Source: Oscillospiraceae bacterium (GTDB lineage: Bacteria; Bacillota; Clostridia; Oscillospirales; Acutalibacteraceae). From it: a DNA stretch of 38,736 nucleotides. The notes under the pieces were generated by a model that was not told where the DNA came from, made no database searches, and saw only the letters and a list, made by a program, of their open reading frames with translations. The stretch is from the NCBI GenBank assembly GCA_015065805.1, contig SVPN01000018.1, forward strand, positions 1 through 38,736, given 5' to 3'. Both the position numbers and the translations under genes were made by a program. Below, piece by piece: positions 21,690-30,280 of this stretch; positions within the stretch are counted from its first letter, which is position 1, and each line of letters starts with the position of its first letter.

Positions 21690-24329
21690 ATGCAATGGAC
21701 AGGACTCAACGAACTGCGTGAGAAGTACCTTGCCTTCTTTGAGAGCAAGGGACATCTGCGCCTGCCGAGCTTTTCGCTCGTGCCCAACAACGACAAATCG
21801 TTGTTGCTCATCAACTCGGGTATGGCACCGATGAAAAAGTATTTTACGGGTGAGATCACGCCGCCGCGTAAGCGCGTGACCACCTGCCAGAAGTGCATCC
21901 GCACGCCCGATATCGAGCGCGTGGGCAAAACGGCACGCCACGGCACCTATTTTGAGATGCTCGGCAACTTCAGCTTCGGCGACTACTTCAAGCACGAAGC
22001 CACGGCGTGGGCGTGGGAATTCTGCACCAAGGTGCTGGAGCTTCCCGTAGACCGCATCTGGATCTCGATCTATGAGAACGACGACGAGGCAAAGGATATC
22101 TGGGTGAATGAGGTCGGCGTTGATCCGTCCCACATTGTCCGCCTGGGCAAAGAGGACAACTTCTGGGAGCACGGCAGCGGCCCGTGCGGTCCCTGCTCGG
22201 AGCTGTACTTTGATCGCGGCGAGCAATACGGTTGCGGCGATCCCAACTGCGGTGTCGGCTGCGAATGCGACCGCTATGTCGAGTTCTGGAACCTCGTGTT
22301 CACCCAGTTTGACAACGACGGCAACGGCAACTATTCGCCGCTCGAGCACCCGAACATCGATACGGGTATGGGTCTTGAACGCCTTGCCTGCATTATGCAA
22401 GGTGTCGGCAACCTTTTTGAGGTCGATACCGTGCAGAACATTATGAAGCACATCAGCGCCATCGCGGGCGTGACCTACAAAGAAAACGAAAAGACCGACG
22501 TGTCTTTGCGCGTGATCACCGACCACATCCGTTCGACGGTATTTATGATCGGTGACGGCGTGATGCCCTCCAATGCCGGCCGCGGCTACGTTCTGCGCCG
22601 CCTGCTCCGTCGCGCGGCACGTCACGGTCGCTTGCTCGGCATCAAGGAGCCGTTCCTTTTCAAGGTGGCGGATACGGTCATCGCCGAGAACCACAGCGCG
22701 TATCCCGAACTTGCCGATAAGCAGGATTTCATCCGTACACTGATCGAGAAGGAAGAGGAAGCCTTCGGTAAGACGATCGATGCGGGTCTGTCGGTGCTGG
22801 ATTTTATGCTGTCCGAGATGCAGGGCGATACCCTGTCGGGCGAGAATGCGTTCAAGCTGTACGATACGTACGGCTTCCCGCTGGATCTCACCCGCGATAT
22901 CTTAGAAGAAAAAGGCTTCTCGGTCGATGAGGATGCGTTCAACGCACTGATGGTCGAGCAACGCACCCGTGCACGCGATGCGCGTAAGGATGCAGGTGCG
23001 GATGCGTGGAAGGGCAAGGCGGCGGTGATCGAGCAACTCGATGCCAATGACTTTGTCGGTTATACGACACTCGAAACCAAAGCGACCGTTAAAGCGATCG
23101 TGCGTGACAATGAGCTTGTGGACAGCATCACCGAGGGTGACGAAGCCATCGTGGTGCTGGATGTGACGCCGTTCTATGCCGAGAGCGGCGGTCAGGTCGG
23201 CGATGTCGGCACGATGACTGCAGAAGGCGGCAACTTTGAGGTGTTTGAGACCTTTAAGGGCACCAACGGCGTGTTTGCGCACGGCGGTGTTCTGCAGACG
23301 GGCGATCTGCGCGTCGGCGATGCCGTGACGGCAACCGTCAATGCACAGACCCGTGCCGCGACGATGCGCAACCACACGGCGGCGCATCTGTTGCAGGCGG
23401 CTCTCCGTCAGGTGCTCGGCACGCACGTGGAGCAGGCAGGTCAGCTGGTGGACAGCGGCAAGATGCGTTTCGACTTTACCCATTTTGTAGCGATGACGGC
23501 AGACGAGATCGCGCAGGTGGAAGCGCTTGTCAACGGCTGGATCCTCGAGGCGATTCAGACCGATATCCGCGAAATGCCCATTGAGGAAGCGAGAAAATTA
23601 GGTGCTATGGCACTGTTCGGTGAGAAATACGGCGATATTGTCCGCGTGGTGAACGTTCCCGGCGTGTCGGTCGAATTCTGCGGCGGTACGCACGTCAGCA
23701 ATACCGCTCAGCTCGGCTTGTTCCGCATCGTGTCTGAATCGTCCGTTGCGGCGGGTGTCCGCCGCATCGAAGCGGTTACGGGTGCCGGCGTGCTGGCAAT
23801 GATCGACCGCTATGTGGCACAGCTTTCCGAAACCGCGCAGATCATCAAAGCGAACACCCGCGACGATGTGCCGCGCCGTGCCGCTCAGCTGGTTGCCGAA
23901 CAGAAGGAGTTGCAGACAAAGCTCAGCGAGGCCGAGGGTAAGCTTGCCAAGGGTCAGCTCAAGGACCTGCTCGGCAACACCACCGATTTCAAGGGCATCA
24001 AGGTCATTGCGACGATGCTCAAGGATATTACGAACGATGCACTCCGTACGCTTGTAGACCGTTGCCGCGATGACGAGAACCTGATCGCTGTCATCGCCGG
24101 TGTGAACGAAAAAGACGGCACCGTCTCCTTCTGCTGCTATTGCGGCAAGGCGGCGATCGCCCGCGGCGCACACGCCGGTAACCTCGTGCGCGAAGTGGCC
24201 GCCATCTGCGGCGGTCGCGGCGGCGGCCGTCCCGATATGGCGATGGCGGGCGGTAAGGACATCACCAAGGTGGACGAGGCGCTGTATGCAATTGATAACA
24301 TCCTTGAAACGATGATCAAGGAGGCGTAA
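21690..24329 (+). CDS. alaS: Alanine-tRNA ligase
   Basis: AlaRS charges tRNA-Ala and edits mis-charged Ser and Gly. The 879-residue protein has the class II catalytic core (TCQKCIRTPDIERVG, FEMLGNFSFGDYFK, DTGMGLERLACIMQG) and RGYVLRRLLRRAARHGR. The editing domain has HTAAHLLQ and the CxxxH of FCGGTH as zinc/editing ligands. The C-terminal DHHA1 domain contains GGRGGGRPDMAMAGG. The ATG at 21690 follows AAAGGAG; an upstream in-frame start at 21483 lies inside the T-box and is rejected. Expression is set by the T-box. The HIT gene follows after 4 nt. Confidence 0.97.
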   Translation: MQWTGLNELREKYLAFFESKGHLRLPSFSLVPNNDKSLLLINSGMAPMKKYFTGEITPPRKRVTTCQKCIRTPDIERVGKTARHGTYFEMLGNFSFGDYFKHEATAWAWEFCTKVLELPVDRIWISIYENDDEAKDIWVNEVGVDPSHIVRLGKEDNFWEHGSGPCGPCSELYFDRGEQYGCGDPNCGVGCECDRYVEFWNLVFTQFDNDGNGNYSPLEHPNIDTGMGLERLACIMQGVGNLFEVDTVQNIMKHISAIAGVTYKENEKTDVSLRVITDHIRSTVFMIGDGVMPSNAGRGYVLRRLLRRAARHGRLLGIKEPFLFKVADTVIAENHSAYPELADKQDFIRTLIEKEEEAFGKTIDAGLSVLDFMLSEMQGDTLSGENAFKLYDTYGFPLDLTRDILEEKGFSVDEDAFNALMVEQRTRARDARKDAGADAWKGKAAVIEQLDANDFVGYTTLETKATVKAIVRDNELVDSITEGDEAIVVLDVTPFYAESGGQVGDVGTMTAEGGNFEVFETFKGTNGVFAHGGVLQTGDLRVGDAVTATVNAQTRAATMRNHTAAHLLQAALRQVLGTHVEQAGQLVDSGKMRFDFTHFVAMTADEIAQVEALVNGWILEAIQTDIREMPIEEARKLGAMALFGEKYGDIVRVVNVPGVSVEFCGGTHVSNTAQLGLFRIVSESSVAAGVRRIEAVTGAGVLAMIDRYVAQLSETAQIIKANTRDDVPRRAAQLVAEQKELQTKLSEAEGKLAKGQLKDLLGNTTDFKGIKVIATMLKDITNDALRTLVDRCRDDENLIAVIAGVNEKDGTVSFCCYCGKAAIARGAHAGNLVREVAAICGGRGGGRPDMAMAGGKDITKVDEALYAIDNILETMIKEA

Positions 24330-24333
24330 GGAT

Positions 24334-24666
24334 ATGGATTGCCTGTTTTGCAAAATCGTCAACGGCGATATCCCCAACAACACCGTGTATGAGGATGACA
24401 CCGTGCTGGCATTTTATGACATCGATCCGAAAGCACCCGTACACGTGCTTGTGATCCCCAAACAGCACCTCAGCGGTGCGGCGGCTGTGACCGCCGACAC
24501 CGCCGCGGTCGTCGGACATATCTTCGAGGTGATCCCGCAGATCGCGCAGAAGTTAGGGATCACCGATTTCCGCGTGGTTACCAACAACGGTATGGATGCG
24601 GGACAGACGGTCGGGCATCTGCATTTTCACATTCTCGGCGGTCGCACTCTCGGGGAGATGGGTTAA
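24334..24666 (+). CDS. HIT-family nucleotide hydrolase (HinT-like)
   Basis: This 110-residue protein begins CLFCKIVNGDIP, with the typical HinT zinc-type cysteine pair. It has VLVIPKQH and ends with the histidine triad HLHFHILGGR, the active site for hydrolysing nucleoside phosphoramidates such as aminoacyl-AMP. Its position 4 nt after alaS fits known HinT activity on aminoacyl-adenylates released by tRNA synthetases, which is a plausible but inferred link. The length matches the family. The exonuclease gene follows after 6 nt. Confidence 0.95.
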   Translation: MDCLFCKIVNGDIPNNTVYEDDTVLAFYDIDPKAPVHVLVIPKQHLSGAAAVTADTAAVVGHIFEVIPQIAQKLGITDFRVVTNNGMDAGQTVGHLHFHILGGRTLGEMG

Positions 24667-24672
24667 GAATCA

Positions 24673-25551
24673 ATGAAATATATCATAACGGATCTGGAAT
24701 GGAACGGTGCCTTTTCCAAAAAGGCGCACGGCTATTTCAATGAGATTATCGATGTCGGCGCTGTCGCCTTTGACGAGGATATGCGCGAGATCGGTACGTT
24801 TCACCGCACGATTAACCCCGTGATCAGCAAAAAGCTGTCGTCGGTCGTTAAGGAGCTGACGCACATCACGCAGGAGGAGCTTGAAGAACACGGCGGCACC
24901 TTCGACAGCGTGATGGCGGCGTTTGCGCAGTGGGCAGGGGAGGACGCGGTGATCCTGACGTGGAGCAACACCGACGTGCTTGTGCTTGTGGAGAATTTCA
25001 GCTTCTTCAAAAAGAAGCCGCACATCCCGTTTATGGCGTATTATGCCGATGTTCAGCCGTATTGCCAGCGGCGAATGGGTGTGGACACCTCTCAGCAGAT
25101 GGGGCTGTCCCGTGCGTGTGAGCAGTTGGGCATCAGTGCCGAGGAAAGCGAGCTTCACCGTGCGTTGGATGATGCCAAGCTGACGGCAAACGTGTTTGCG
25201 ACGCTTTTTGAGAAGGAGAGCTTTGTGCCGTGCGTCCGTAAAGCGGATGAGGAGTTTTATGCCCGTTTGCTGTTCAAGCCGACGTATATCAACGATATCG
25301 ATTCTCCGCTGATCAAGCGCAGTGACCTGAGCTTTGCGTGCGAATACTGCGGCAAGAACCTGCACCGTAAGACCAAATGGGGCTTTCGCGGCAAGCAGTT
25401 TATCGCGGAATTCGTGTGTCGGACGTGCAAAAAGACGTTTACGGCGCGTGTGCAATACAAGCAGACCTTTGACGGATTAGAGGTCAAGCGCCGTTTGCGG
25501 GAAAAGCTTCCGCCCGAAGATAAGAAAGAACCGACCGAAACAACAGAATGA
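24673..25551 (+). CDS. DEDDh 3'-5' exonuclease with C-terminal zinc ribbon
   Basis: This 292-residue protein has an N-terminal RNase T/DnaQ-like exonuclease domain (1-180). Exo I is TDLEWN with Asp7 and Glu9, Exo II is SNTDVLVL with Asp101, and Exo III is HRALDDA with His162 and Asp167. All four metal-binding acidic residues and the general-base histidine are present. A separate C-terminal segment carries CEYC (223-226) and CRTC (249-252), a four-cysteine zinc ribbon likely to bind nucleic acid. KapD/Snipper-type exonucleases lack such a ribbon in most cases I know. Whether the substrate is RNA or DNA is not decided. It lies in the alaS-HIT unit. Confidence 0.88.
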   Translation: MKYIITDLEWNGAFSKKAHGYFNEIIDVGAVAFDEDMREIGTFHRTINPVISKKLSSVVKELTHITQEELEEHGGTFDSVMAAFAQWAGEDAVILTWSNTDVLVLVENFSFFKKKPHIPFMAYYADVQPYCQRRMGVDTSQQMGLSRACEQLGISAEESELHRALDDAKLTANVFATLFEKESFVPCVRKADEEFYARLLFKPTYINDIDSPLIKRSDLSFACEYCGKNLHRKTKWGFRGKQFIAEFVCRTCKKTFTARVQYKQTFDGLEVKRRLREKLPPEDKKEPTETTE

Positions 25552-25554
25552 TAC

Positions 25555-25584
25555 AAAAAACGCTCCTTACAGGGGCGTTTTTTT
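25555..25584 (+). terminator. Terminator of the alaS unit
   Basis: ACGCTCC (25560-25566) pairs with GGGGCGT (25572-25578) with one G-U and loop TTACA. A runs lie upstream and T7 downstream. Confidence 0.87.
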
Positions 25585-25597
25585 GTGCATACGATTA

Positions 25598-25626
25598 TTG
25601 ACTTTTTCTCTGAATGGTTGTATACT
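25598..25626 (+). promoter_or_regulatory. Promoter of xpt
   Basis: TTGACT (25598-25603) and TATACT (25621-25626) are separated by 17 bp. The leader before the GTG at 25669 is under 45 nt, too short for a purine riboswitch. Confidence 0.86.
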
Positions 25627-25668
25627 TATTACAATCTTTTCATTTTTTCGACCTAAGGAGATGACGCT

Positions 25669-26238
25669 GTGCAGGCTCTCAAGGAACGCATTCTTCGTGA
25701 CGGCGTTGTGAAGCCGGGAAACGTGCTGAAAGTGGACAGCTTTCTGAATCATCAGATGGATGTGATGTTGTTTGACGAAATGGGCGCGGAGTTTTATCGC
25801 CGCTTTGCTCAGGAAAACATCACCAAGATCCTGACGGTGGAAGCATCGGGCATCGGTATTGCGTGTATGGCGGCAAGACATTTCGGCGTGCCCGTCGTGT
25901 TTGCCAAAAAAACGCAGACCTCCAACTTAGATCCCGAGGTGTACGAAGCACCCGTCCATTCCTTTACCCACAATAAAGACTATAAGGTGCGCGTCTCCAA
26001 AAAATATTTGTCCGCGGAAGACCGCGTGTTGCTGATTGACGATTTCCTCGCTAACGGCGAAGCACTTCGCGGCTTATCCTCCATTGTCGAACAGGCGGGT
26101 GCCACGCTCTGCGGAGCGGGCATTGCCGTTGAAAAAGGCTTCCAGGACGGCGGCAAACAGCTTCGCGAAAGCGGTATGCGTGTCGAGTCACTTGCCATCA
26201 TCGAATCGATGGATGACAACAAGATCGTGTTTGCGTAA
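25669..26238 (+). CDS. xpt: Xanthine phosphoribosyltransferase
   Basis: Xpt salvages xanthine with PRPP to give XMP. The 189-residue protein closely follows the Firmicute enzyme. It has an LKxRIxxDG-type N-terminus, EASGIGIA near residue 62, the flexible region KKTQTSNL, and the PRPP-binding motif [14 protein letters not shown] (about 122-135). The GTG start follows TAAGGAG. The nucleoside ABC transporter begins 68 nt downstream with no terminator between, so uptake and salvage are probably linked. No pbuX permease and no purine riboswitch accompany it, unlike in Bacillus. Confidence 0.96.
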   Translation: MQALKERILRDGVVKPGNVLKVDSFLNHQMDVMLFDEMGAEFYRRFAQENITKILTVEASGIGIACMAARHFGVPVVFAKKTQTSNLDPEVYEAPVHSFTHNKDYKVRVSKKYLSAEDRVLLIDDFLANGEALRGLSSIVEQAGATLCGAGIAVEKGFQDGGKQLRESGMRVESLAIIESMDDNKIVFA

Positions 26239-26306
26239 TTTGGAACGGGCGGAGCGATCCGTGCGTTCTGAAAATAGAAAACCCAAGAAAACAGGAGGAA
26301 ACAAAC

Positions 26307-27506
26307 ATGAAAAAGCTTCTGGCACTTCTCTTGGCAATGGTGATGCTGTTTTCGTTCGTCGGTTGCGGCGGCAGCGGCGACAACGGCGGGGAATCGTCTG
26401 ACCTGAAGGTCGGCTTCATTTTCCTGCACGACGAAAACTCCACCTATGACAAGAACTTTATCGATGCGGCTGTGGCGGCGTGCAAGAACACGGGCGTCAC
26501 GATGGTGCAGAAGACCCAGATCCCTGAGTCTACTGCGGCATACGAGGCTGCAAAGGAACTGATCGAGGTTGACGGCTGCGATGTGATCTTCGCAGACAGC
26601 TTCGGCCATGAGTCGTTCCTGATCCAGGCGGCAAAGGAATATCCCGATGTGCAGTTCTGCCACGCTACCGGCACGCAGGCACACACCGCGGGCCTTGCCA
26701 ACTTCCACAACGCGTTCGCACACATCTATCAGGGCCGTTATATGGCGGGTGTTGTTGCGGGTATGAAGCTCAACGAGATGATCGATTCCGGCAAAATCAC
26801 CGCTGACAAGGCGAAGATGGGTTATGTCGGCGCGTTCACCTTTGCTGAGGTTATGTCCGGCTATACCTCTTTCTATCTCGGCGCAAAGTCGGTTTGCCCG
26901 TCTGTGACGATGGACGTCAAGTTCACCGGCAGCTGGTACGACGAGCAGCTCGAGAAGCAAGCGGCTCAGGCTCTGATCGACGGCGGTTGCGTCCTGATCA
27001 GCCAGCACGCGGACTCCATGGGTGCTCCGACGGCTTGCGAGAACGCGGGTGTTCCCAACGTTTCCTACAACGGCTCCACGGCGGTTGCTTGCCCTGAGAC
27101 CTTCCTGATCTCCTCGCGCATCAACTGGATCCCCTATTTCGAGTATATGATCAACTGCGTCAAGAACGGCACGGCGATCGATACCGACTGGGCGGGTACG
27201 CTTGAGAACGGCGCTGTTGCGCTGACCGATCTCGGCAAGAACGTTGCTGCAGGCACGGCGGACAAGCTTAAAGAAGTGGAAGCCGGCATCAAAGACGGTT
27301 CCATCAAAGTGTTCGATACCAAGAATTTCACCGTCGGCGGCAAGGAAGTCACCACCTATCTGGCGGACGTTGACACCGATGACAAGTTCACTCCCGACAC
27401 TGAAGCGATCAAGGACGGTTATTTTGACGAGTCTGCTCATCGCTCGGCACCGTATTTCGATCTTCGCATTGACGGCATTACGCTGCTTGACGAGAACTAC
27501 GGCTAA
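26307..27506 (+). CDS. BMP-family nucleoside-binding lipoprotein of an ABC transporter
   Basis: This 399-residue lipoprotein captures purine nucleosides outside the membrane. It has a lipobox LFSFVGC with lipidated Cys20, a short Gly/Ser/Asn linker, then the BMP/PnrA fold. Recognisable pieces are HDENSTYDKNFIDA, IFADSFGHES, FCHATG, and AHIYQGRYMAGVVAGM, the hallmark 'GRYlaG' region. GSWYDEQLEKQAAQALIDGG and QHADSMGAPTACE follow. It is followed by hairpins (27520-27599) and by an ATPase and two permeases of the same transporter (B. subtilis NupNOPQ type). The ligand is inferred from family. Confidence 0.93.
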   Translation: MKKLLALLLAMVMLFSFVGCGGSGDNGGESSDLKVGFIFLHDENSTYDKNFIDAAVAACKNTGVTMVQKTQIPESTAAYEAAKELIEVDGCDVIFADSFGHESFLIQAAKEYPDVQFCHATGTQAHTAGLANFHNAFAHIYQGRYMAGVVAGMKLNEMIDSGKITADKAKMGYVGAFTFAEVMSGYTSFYLGAKSVCPSVTMDVKFTGSWYDEQLEKQAAQALIDGGCVLISQHADSMGAPTACENAGVPNVSYNGSTAVACPETFLISSRINWIPYFEYMINCVKNGTAIDTDWAGTLENGAVALTDLGKNVAAGTADKLKEVEAGIKDGSIKVFDTKNFTVGGKEVTTYLADVDTDDKFTPDTEAIKDGYFDESAHRSAPYFDLRIDGITLLDENYG

Positions 27507-27519
27507 TAGTGATTAACAC

Positions 27520-27548
27520 CAAGGCGGGGCAAACGCTGCCCCGCCTTG
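27520..27548 (+). terminator. Hairpin after the binding-protein gene, no T tract
   Basis: Twelve base pairs (27520-27531 with 27537-27548, loop AACGC), very GC-rich, starting 13 nt after the stop codon. Lacking a T tract, it more likely protects the 3' end of a binding-protein mRNA than stops transcription fully. Confidence 0.7.
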
Positions 27549-27568
27549 TGTGTATTTCCGTTGTGCTG

Positions 27569-27599
27569 AACCATCTGTCAGTCCTCCTGACAGATGGTT
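27569..27599 (+). promoter_or_regulatory. Second hairpin upstream of the ABC ATPase gene
   Basis: Positions 27569-27581 pair perfectly with 27587-27599 (loop TCCTC). A further 5 bp (27561-27565 with 27603-27607) lie across a small internal loop. It ends about 10 nt before the GGAGG of the ATPase gene, and no T run follows. It may be an mRNA processing or decay barrier. Confidence 0.6.
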
Positions 27600-27629
27600 G
27601 AACACAACACGAAAAAAGGAGGAAGCGAT

Positions 27630-29171
27630 ATGGCGAAAACGGCGGCTTTAGAGCTGAAACACATCACCAAGACATTTGGCTCGGTGGTGGCAAACAAGGA
27701 TGTCAGTCTTACCGTCAACAAAGGAGAGATCTTGTCGATCCTCGGTGAAAACGGCAGTGGCAAAACCACCCTGATGAATATGATCTCCGGTATCTACCAT
27801 CCCGATGAAGGTCAGATCTTCATCAACGGGGAAGAAGCGGTCATTGCATCGCCGCACGATGCGTTTGACTACAAGATCGGTATGATCCATCAGCACTTCA
27901 AGCTTGTCAACGTCTTTACCGCCACGGAGAATATCGTTCTCGGTCTGGAGGAAAAGGGAAAATTTGATCTGAAAGCTGCCGAAAAGCGTGTGCGCACGAT
28001 CTGTGAGCAGTACGGCTTTGAGCTGGATCCCAAAAAGAAGATCTATACGATGGCGGTTTCGGAAAAGCAGACCGTTGAAATCGTAAAGGTTCTGTATCGC
28101 GGTGCGGATATCCTGATTCTGGATGAGCCGACCGCCGTGCTGACACCGCAGGAAACACAAAAGCTGTTTGCGGTGCTTCGCCGTATGCGTGACGACGGCA
28201 AGGCCATTATCATCATCACGCATAAAATGCACGAGGTGCTGTCGTTGTCCGACCGTGTGGCGGTGCTTCGCAAGGGTGAATATATCGGCACAGTGAAAAC
28301 CGCCGAGACCACCGAGGCGGAACTGACCGAGATGATGGTCGGTCAGAAGATCTCGCTGAATATCGAGCGCAGTGAACCTGTGGATCCTCAGCCGCGCCTG
28401 GAGGTACACCACATCAACTGCTCCAACCGCGAAGGTGTCAAGATGCTCGACGACGTGACCTTCACCGCCTATTCGGGTGAGATTTTGGGCGTTGCGGGCA
28501 TTGCGGGAAGCGGTCAGCGTGAGTTGCTGGAAGCCATTGCAGGCTTGCAACGGCTGGATGACGGTGCGATCCTTTACAACAATCCGAAAACGGGAAAATC
28601 CGACAGCCTTCGTGATAAAACACCGATCCAGATCCATGAATTAGGCGTGCGTCTGTCGTTTGTCCCCGAAGACCGTCTGGGTATGGGCCTTGTCGGTAAT
28701 ATGGACCTTATCGATAATATGATGCTGCGCAGCTACCGCCGCGGCAAGTCCTTCTTTTTAGAGCGTAATGCTCCCAAAACGCTGGCGCAGGACATTGTGG
28801 ATCGCTTGGCGGTTGTAACGCCCGGCGTGACGACTCCCGTGCGTCGGTTGTCGGGCGGTAACGTGCAAAAGGTGCTGGTCGGACGCGAGATCGCGGCTTC
28901 ACCCACCGTGCTGATGGCGGCGTATCCCGTGCGCGGTCTGGATATCAATTCCTCGTACACGATTTACAATCTTCTCAACGAGCAAAAGCAAAAAGGCGTT
29001 GCCGTGATCTTTGTCGGTGAGGATCTGGATGTTCTCATTGAGCTGTGTGACCGCATTATGGTTATCGGTGCGGGACGCATCACCGGTATTGTCGATGCGC
29101 GCACAACAACGAAAGAAGAAATCGGTCTTCTGATGACCAAAACGACCGCAGAAGGGAGTGAGACACCGTGA
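27630..29171 (+). CDS. Nucleoside ABC transporter ATP-binding protein, two fused ABC domains
   Basis: This 513-residue protein powers nucleoside uptake. Domain 1 has Walker A GENGSGKTT (39-47), the Q-loop region MIHQHFKL, and a Walker B ILILDEPTAVLTPQE. Its signature loop is degenerate (AVSEKQTVEIVK). Domain 2 has a weak Walker A (GIAGSGQRE), a proper signature LSGGNVQK, and LMAAYPVRGLDI in place of the Walker B/Glu. One competent and one degenerate site is the normal pattern of this NupO/RbsA-like family. GGAGG lies 8 nt before the ATG at 27630. It overlaps the first permease gene by 4 nt. Confidence 0.94.
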   Translation: MAKTAALELKHITKTFGSVVANKDVSLTVNKGEILSILGENGSGKTTLMNMISGIYHPDEGQIFINGEEAVIASPHDAFDYKIGMIHQHFKLVNVFTATENIVLGLEEKGKFDLKAAEKRVRTICEQYGFELDPKKKIYTMAVSEKQTVEIVKVLYRGADILILDEPTAVLTPQETQKLFAVLRRMRDDGKAIIIITHKMHEVLSLSDRVAVLRKGEYIGTVKTAETTEAELTEMMVGQKISLNIERSEPVDPQPRLEVHHINCSNREGVKMLDDVTFTAYSGEILGVAGIAGSGQRELLEAIAGLQRLDDGAILYNNPKTGKSDSLRDKTPIQIHELGVRLSFVPEDRLGMGLVGNMDLIDNMMLRSYRRGKSFFLERNAPKTLAQDIVDRLAVVTPGVTTPVRRLSGGNVQKVLVGREIAASPTVLMAAYPVRGLDINSSYTIYNLLNEQKQKGVAVIFVGEDLDVLIELCDRIMVIGAGRITGIVDARTTTKEEIGLLMTKTTAEGSETP

Positions 29172-30280
29172 CATCCAAAACGATGAAAAAGCACCGCGAG
29201 CCGTGGCTTGTGATCTCCAAGCGCGACGATCTGGTCTGGTGGAAAGCGTGGCTCATTCGCGTGGCAACCATCCTTGTCGGCATACTGGTTGTCGGCATTC
29301 TGTCTATGACGCTTACGGGCGGCGGCTTTGCCAAGATTTACAGCACGATGTTTCGCGGCGCCTTCGGTCGCTTGCTGGAAGGCAACCTGATGATGGTGTG
29401 GCCGTTTTTTCAGAAAACAGCCATTCTGCTTTGCTTGTCCTTAGCGGTTGCACCGGCGTTTAGGATGAAATTCTGGAACTGCGGTGCGGAAGGACAGGCG
29501 CTTATCGGCGGTCTTGCTTCGATGGTTTGTATGATGAAGTTGGGCGGTACGGTTTCGGAATGGTTGCTTGTGCCGATCGTGATCATTTCCAGTATCGCGG
29601 CAGGTGCTGTGTGGGGATTGGTTCCCGCGATCTTTAAAGCACACTATAACACAAATGAAACGCTGTTCACGTTGATGATGAACTACGTGGCGACACAGCT
29701 TGTACTGTATTACATCAACATTTCCAGCGGTGGCTCGCAGGTCATTCAGCCGGTGCTGACGGGCGCTCTTCCCGTGATCGGCAATCAGAAATACCTGCTG
29801 AACATTCTCATCGTGATCGTTCTGACAGTGGCAATGTTCATTTATCTCAAGTACAGCAAGCACGGCTATGAGATTGCGGTTGTCGGTGAAAGTCACAACA
29901 CCGCCCGCTATGTCGGCATCAACGTCAAGACGGTGATGATGCGCACGATGCTGATTTCCGGTGCTTTGTGCGGCGTTGCGGGTATGCTTCTTGTGGCGGG
30001 TACCGATCATTCCATCAACGAAAACACGGTCGGCGGTCAGGGCTTTACCGCTATTATGATCGCGTGGCTCGGTCAGCTCAATCCGTTTGTGATGGCGCTG
30101 ATGTCCGCACTGGTCATCTTCCTGCAGCTCGGTACGGCTAAGGTCGCCAACGATGCCTTTATCAGTGATGCACTTTCGGGAATTGCTGTCGGCATTGTCA
30201 TTCTGATGCTGGTCGGCTGTGAATTCTTTATCCGTTATTCCGTGAAAATCCGTCGCAACAGGAAGGAGGGGAAGGCATGA
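29168..30280 (+). CDS. Nucleoside ABC transporter permease (NupP-like)
   Basis: This 370-residue protein has about nine membrane helices of the BPD_transp_2 type. Its first 30 residues are basic and cytoplasmic. Characteristic segments are FRMKFWNCGAEGQALIGG, the small-residue motif typical of this permease class, THYNTNETLFTLMMNY-like text at about 158-173, and GESHNTARYVGINV, which contacts the ATPase. The GTG start overlaps the ATPase stop (GTGA) and the gene's own stop overlaps the next start (ATGA), so the three are translationally coupled. It pairs with the following permease to form a heterodimeric channel. Confidence 0.92.
   Translation: MTSKTMKKHREPWLVISKRDDLVWWKAWLIRVATILVGILVVGILSMTLTGGGFAKIYSTMFRGAFGRLLEGNLMMVWPFFQKTAILLCLSLAVAPAFRMKFWNCGAEGQALIGGLASMVCMMKLGGTVSEWLLVPIVIISSIAAGAVWGLVPAIFKAHYNTNETLFTLMMNYVATQLVLYYINISSGGSQVIQPVLTGALPVIGNQKYLLNILIVIVLTVAMFIYLKYSKHGYEIAVVGESHNTARYVGINVKTVMMRTMLISGALCGVAGMLLVAGTDHSINENTVGGQGFTAIMIAWLGQLNPFVMALMSALVIFLQLGTAKVANDAFISDALSGIAVGIVILMLVGCEFFIRYSVKIRRNRKEGKA

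Noticed and set aside
25627-25668. Purine riboswitch before xpt
   Set aside because: The leader between the predicted start and the GTG is too short and lacks the three-way junction consensus.
25980-27440. Minus-strand open frame of about 486 codons opposite xpt and the lipoprotein gene
   Set aside because: Both plus-strand genes have firm family assignments. This frame crosses their intergenic region without a start signal.
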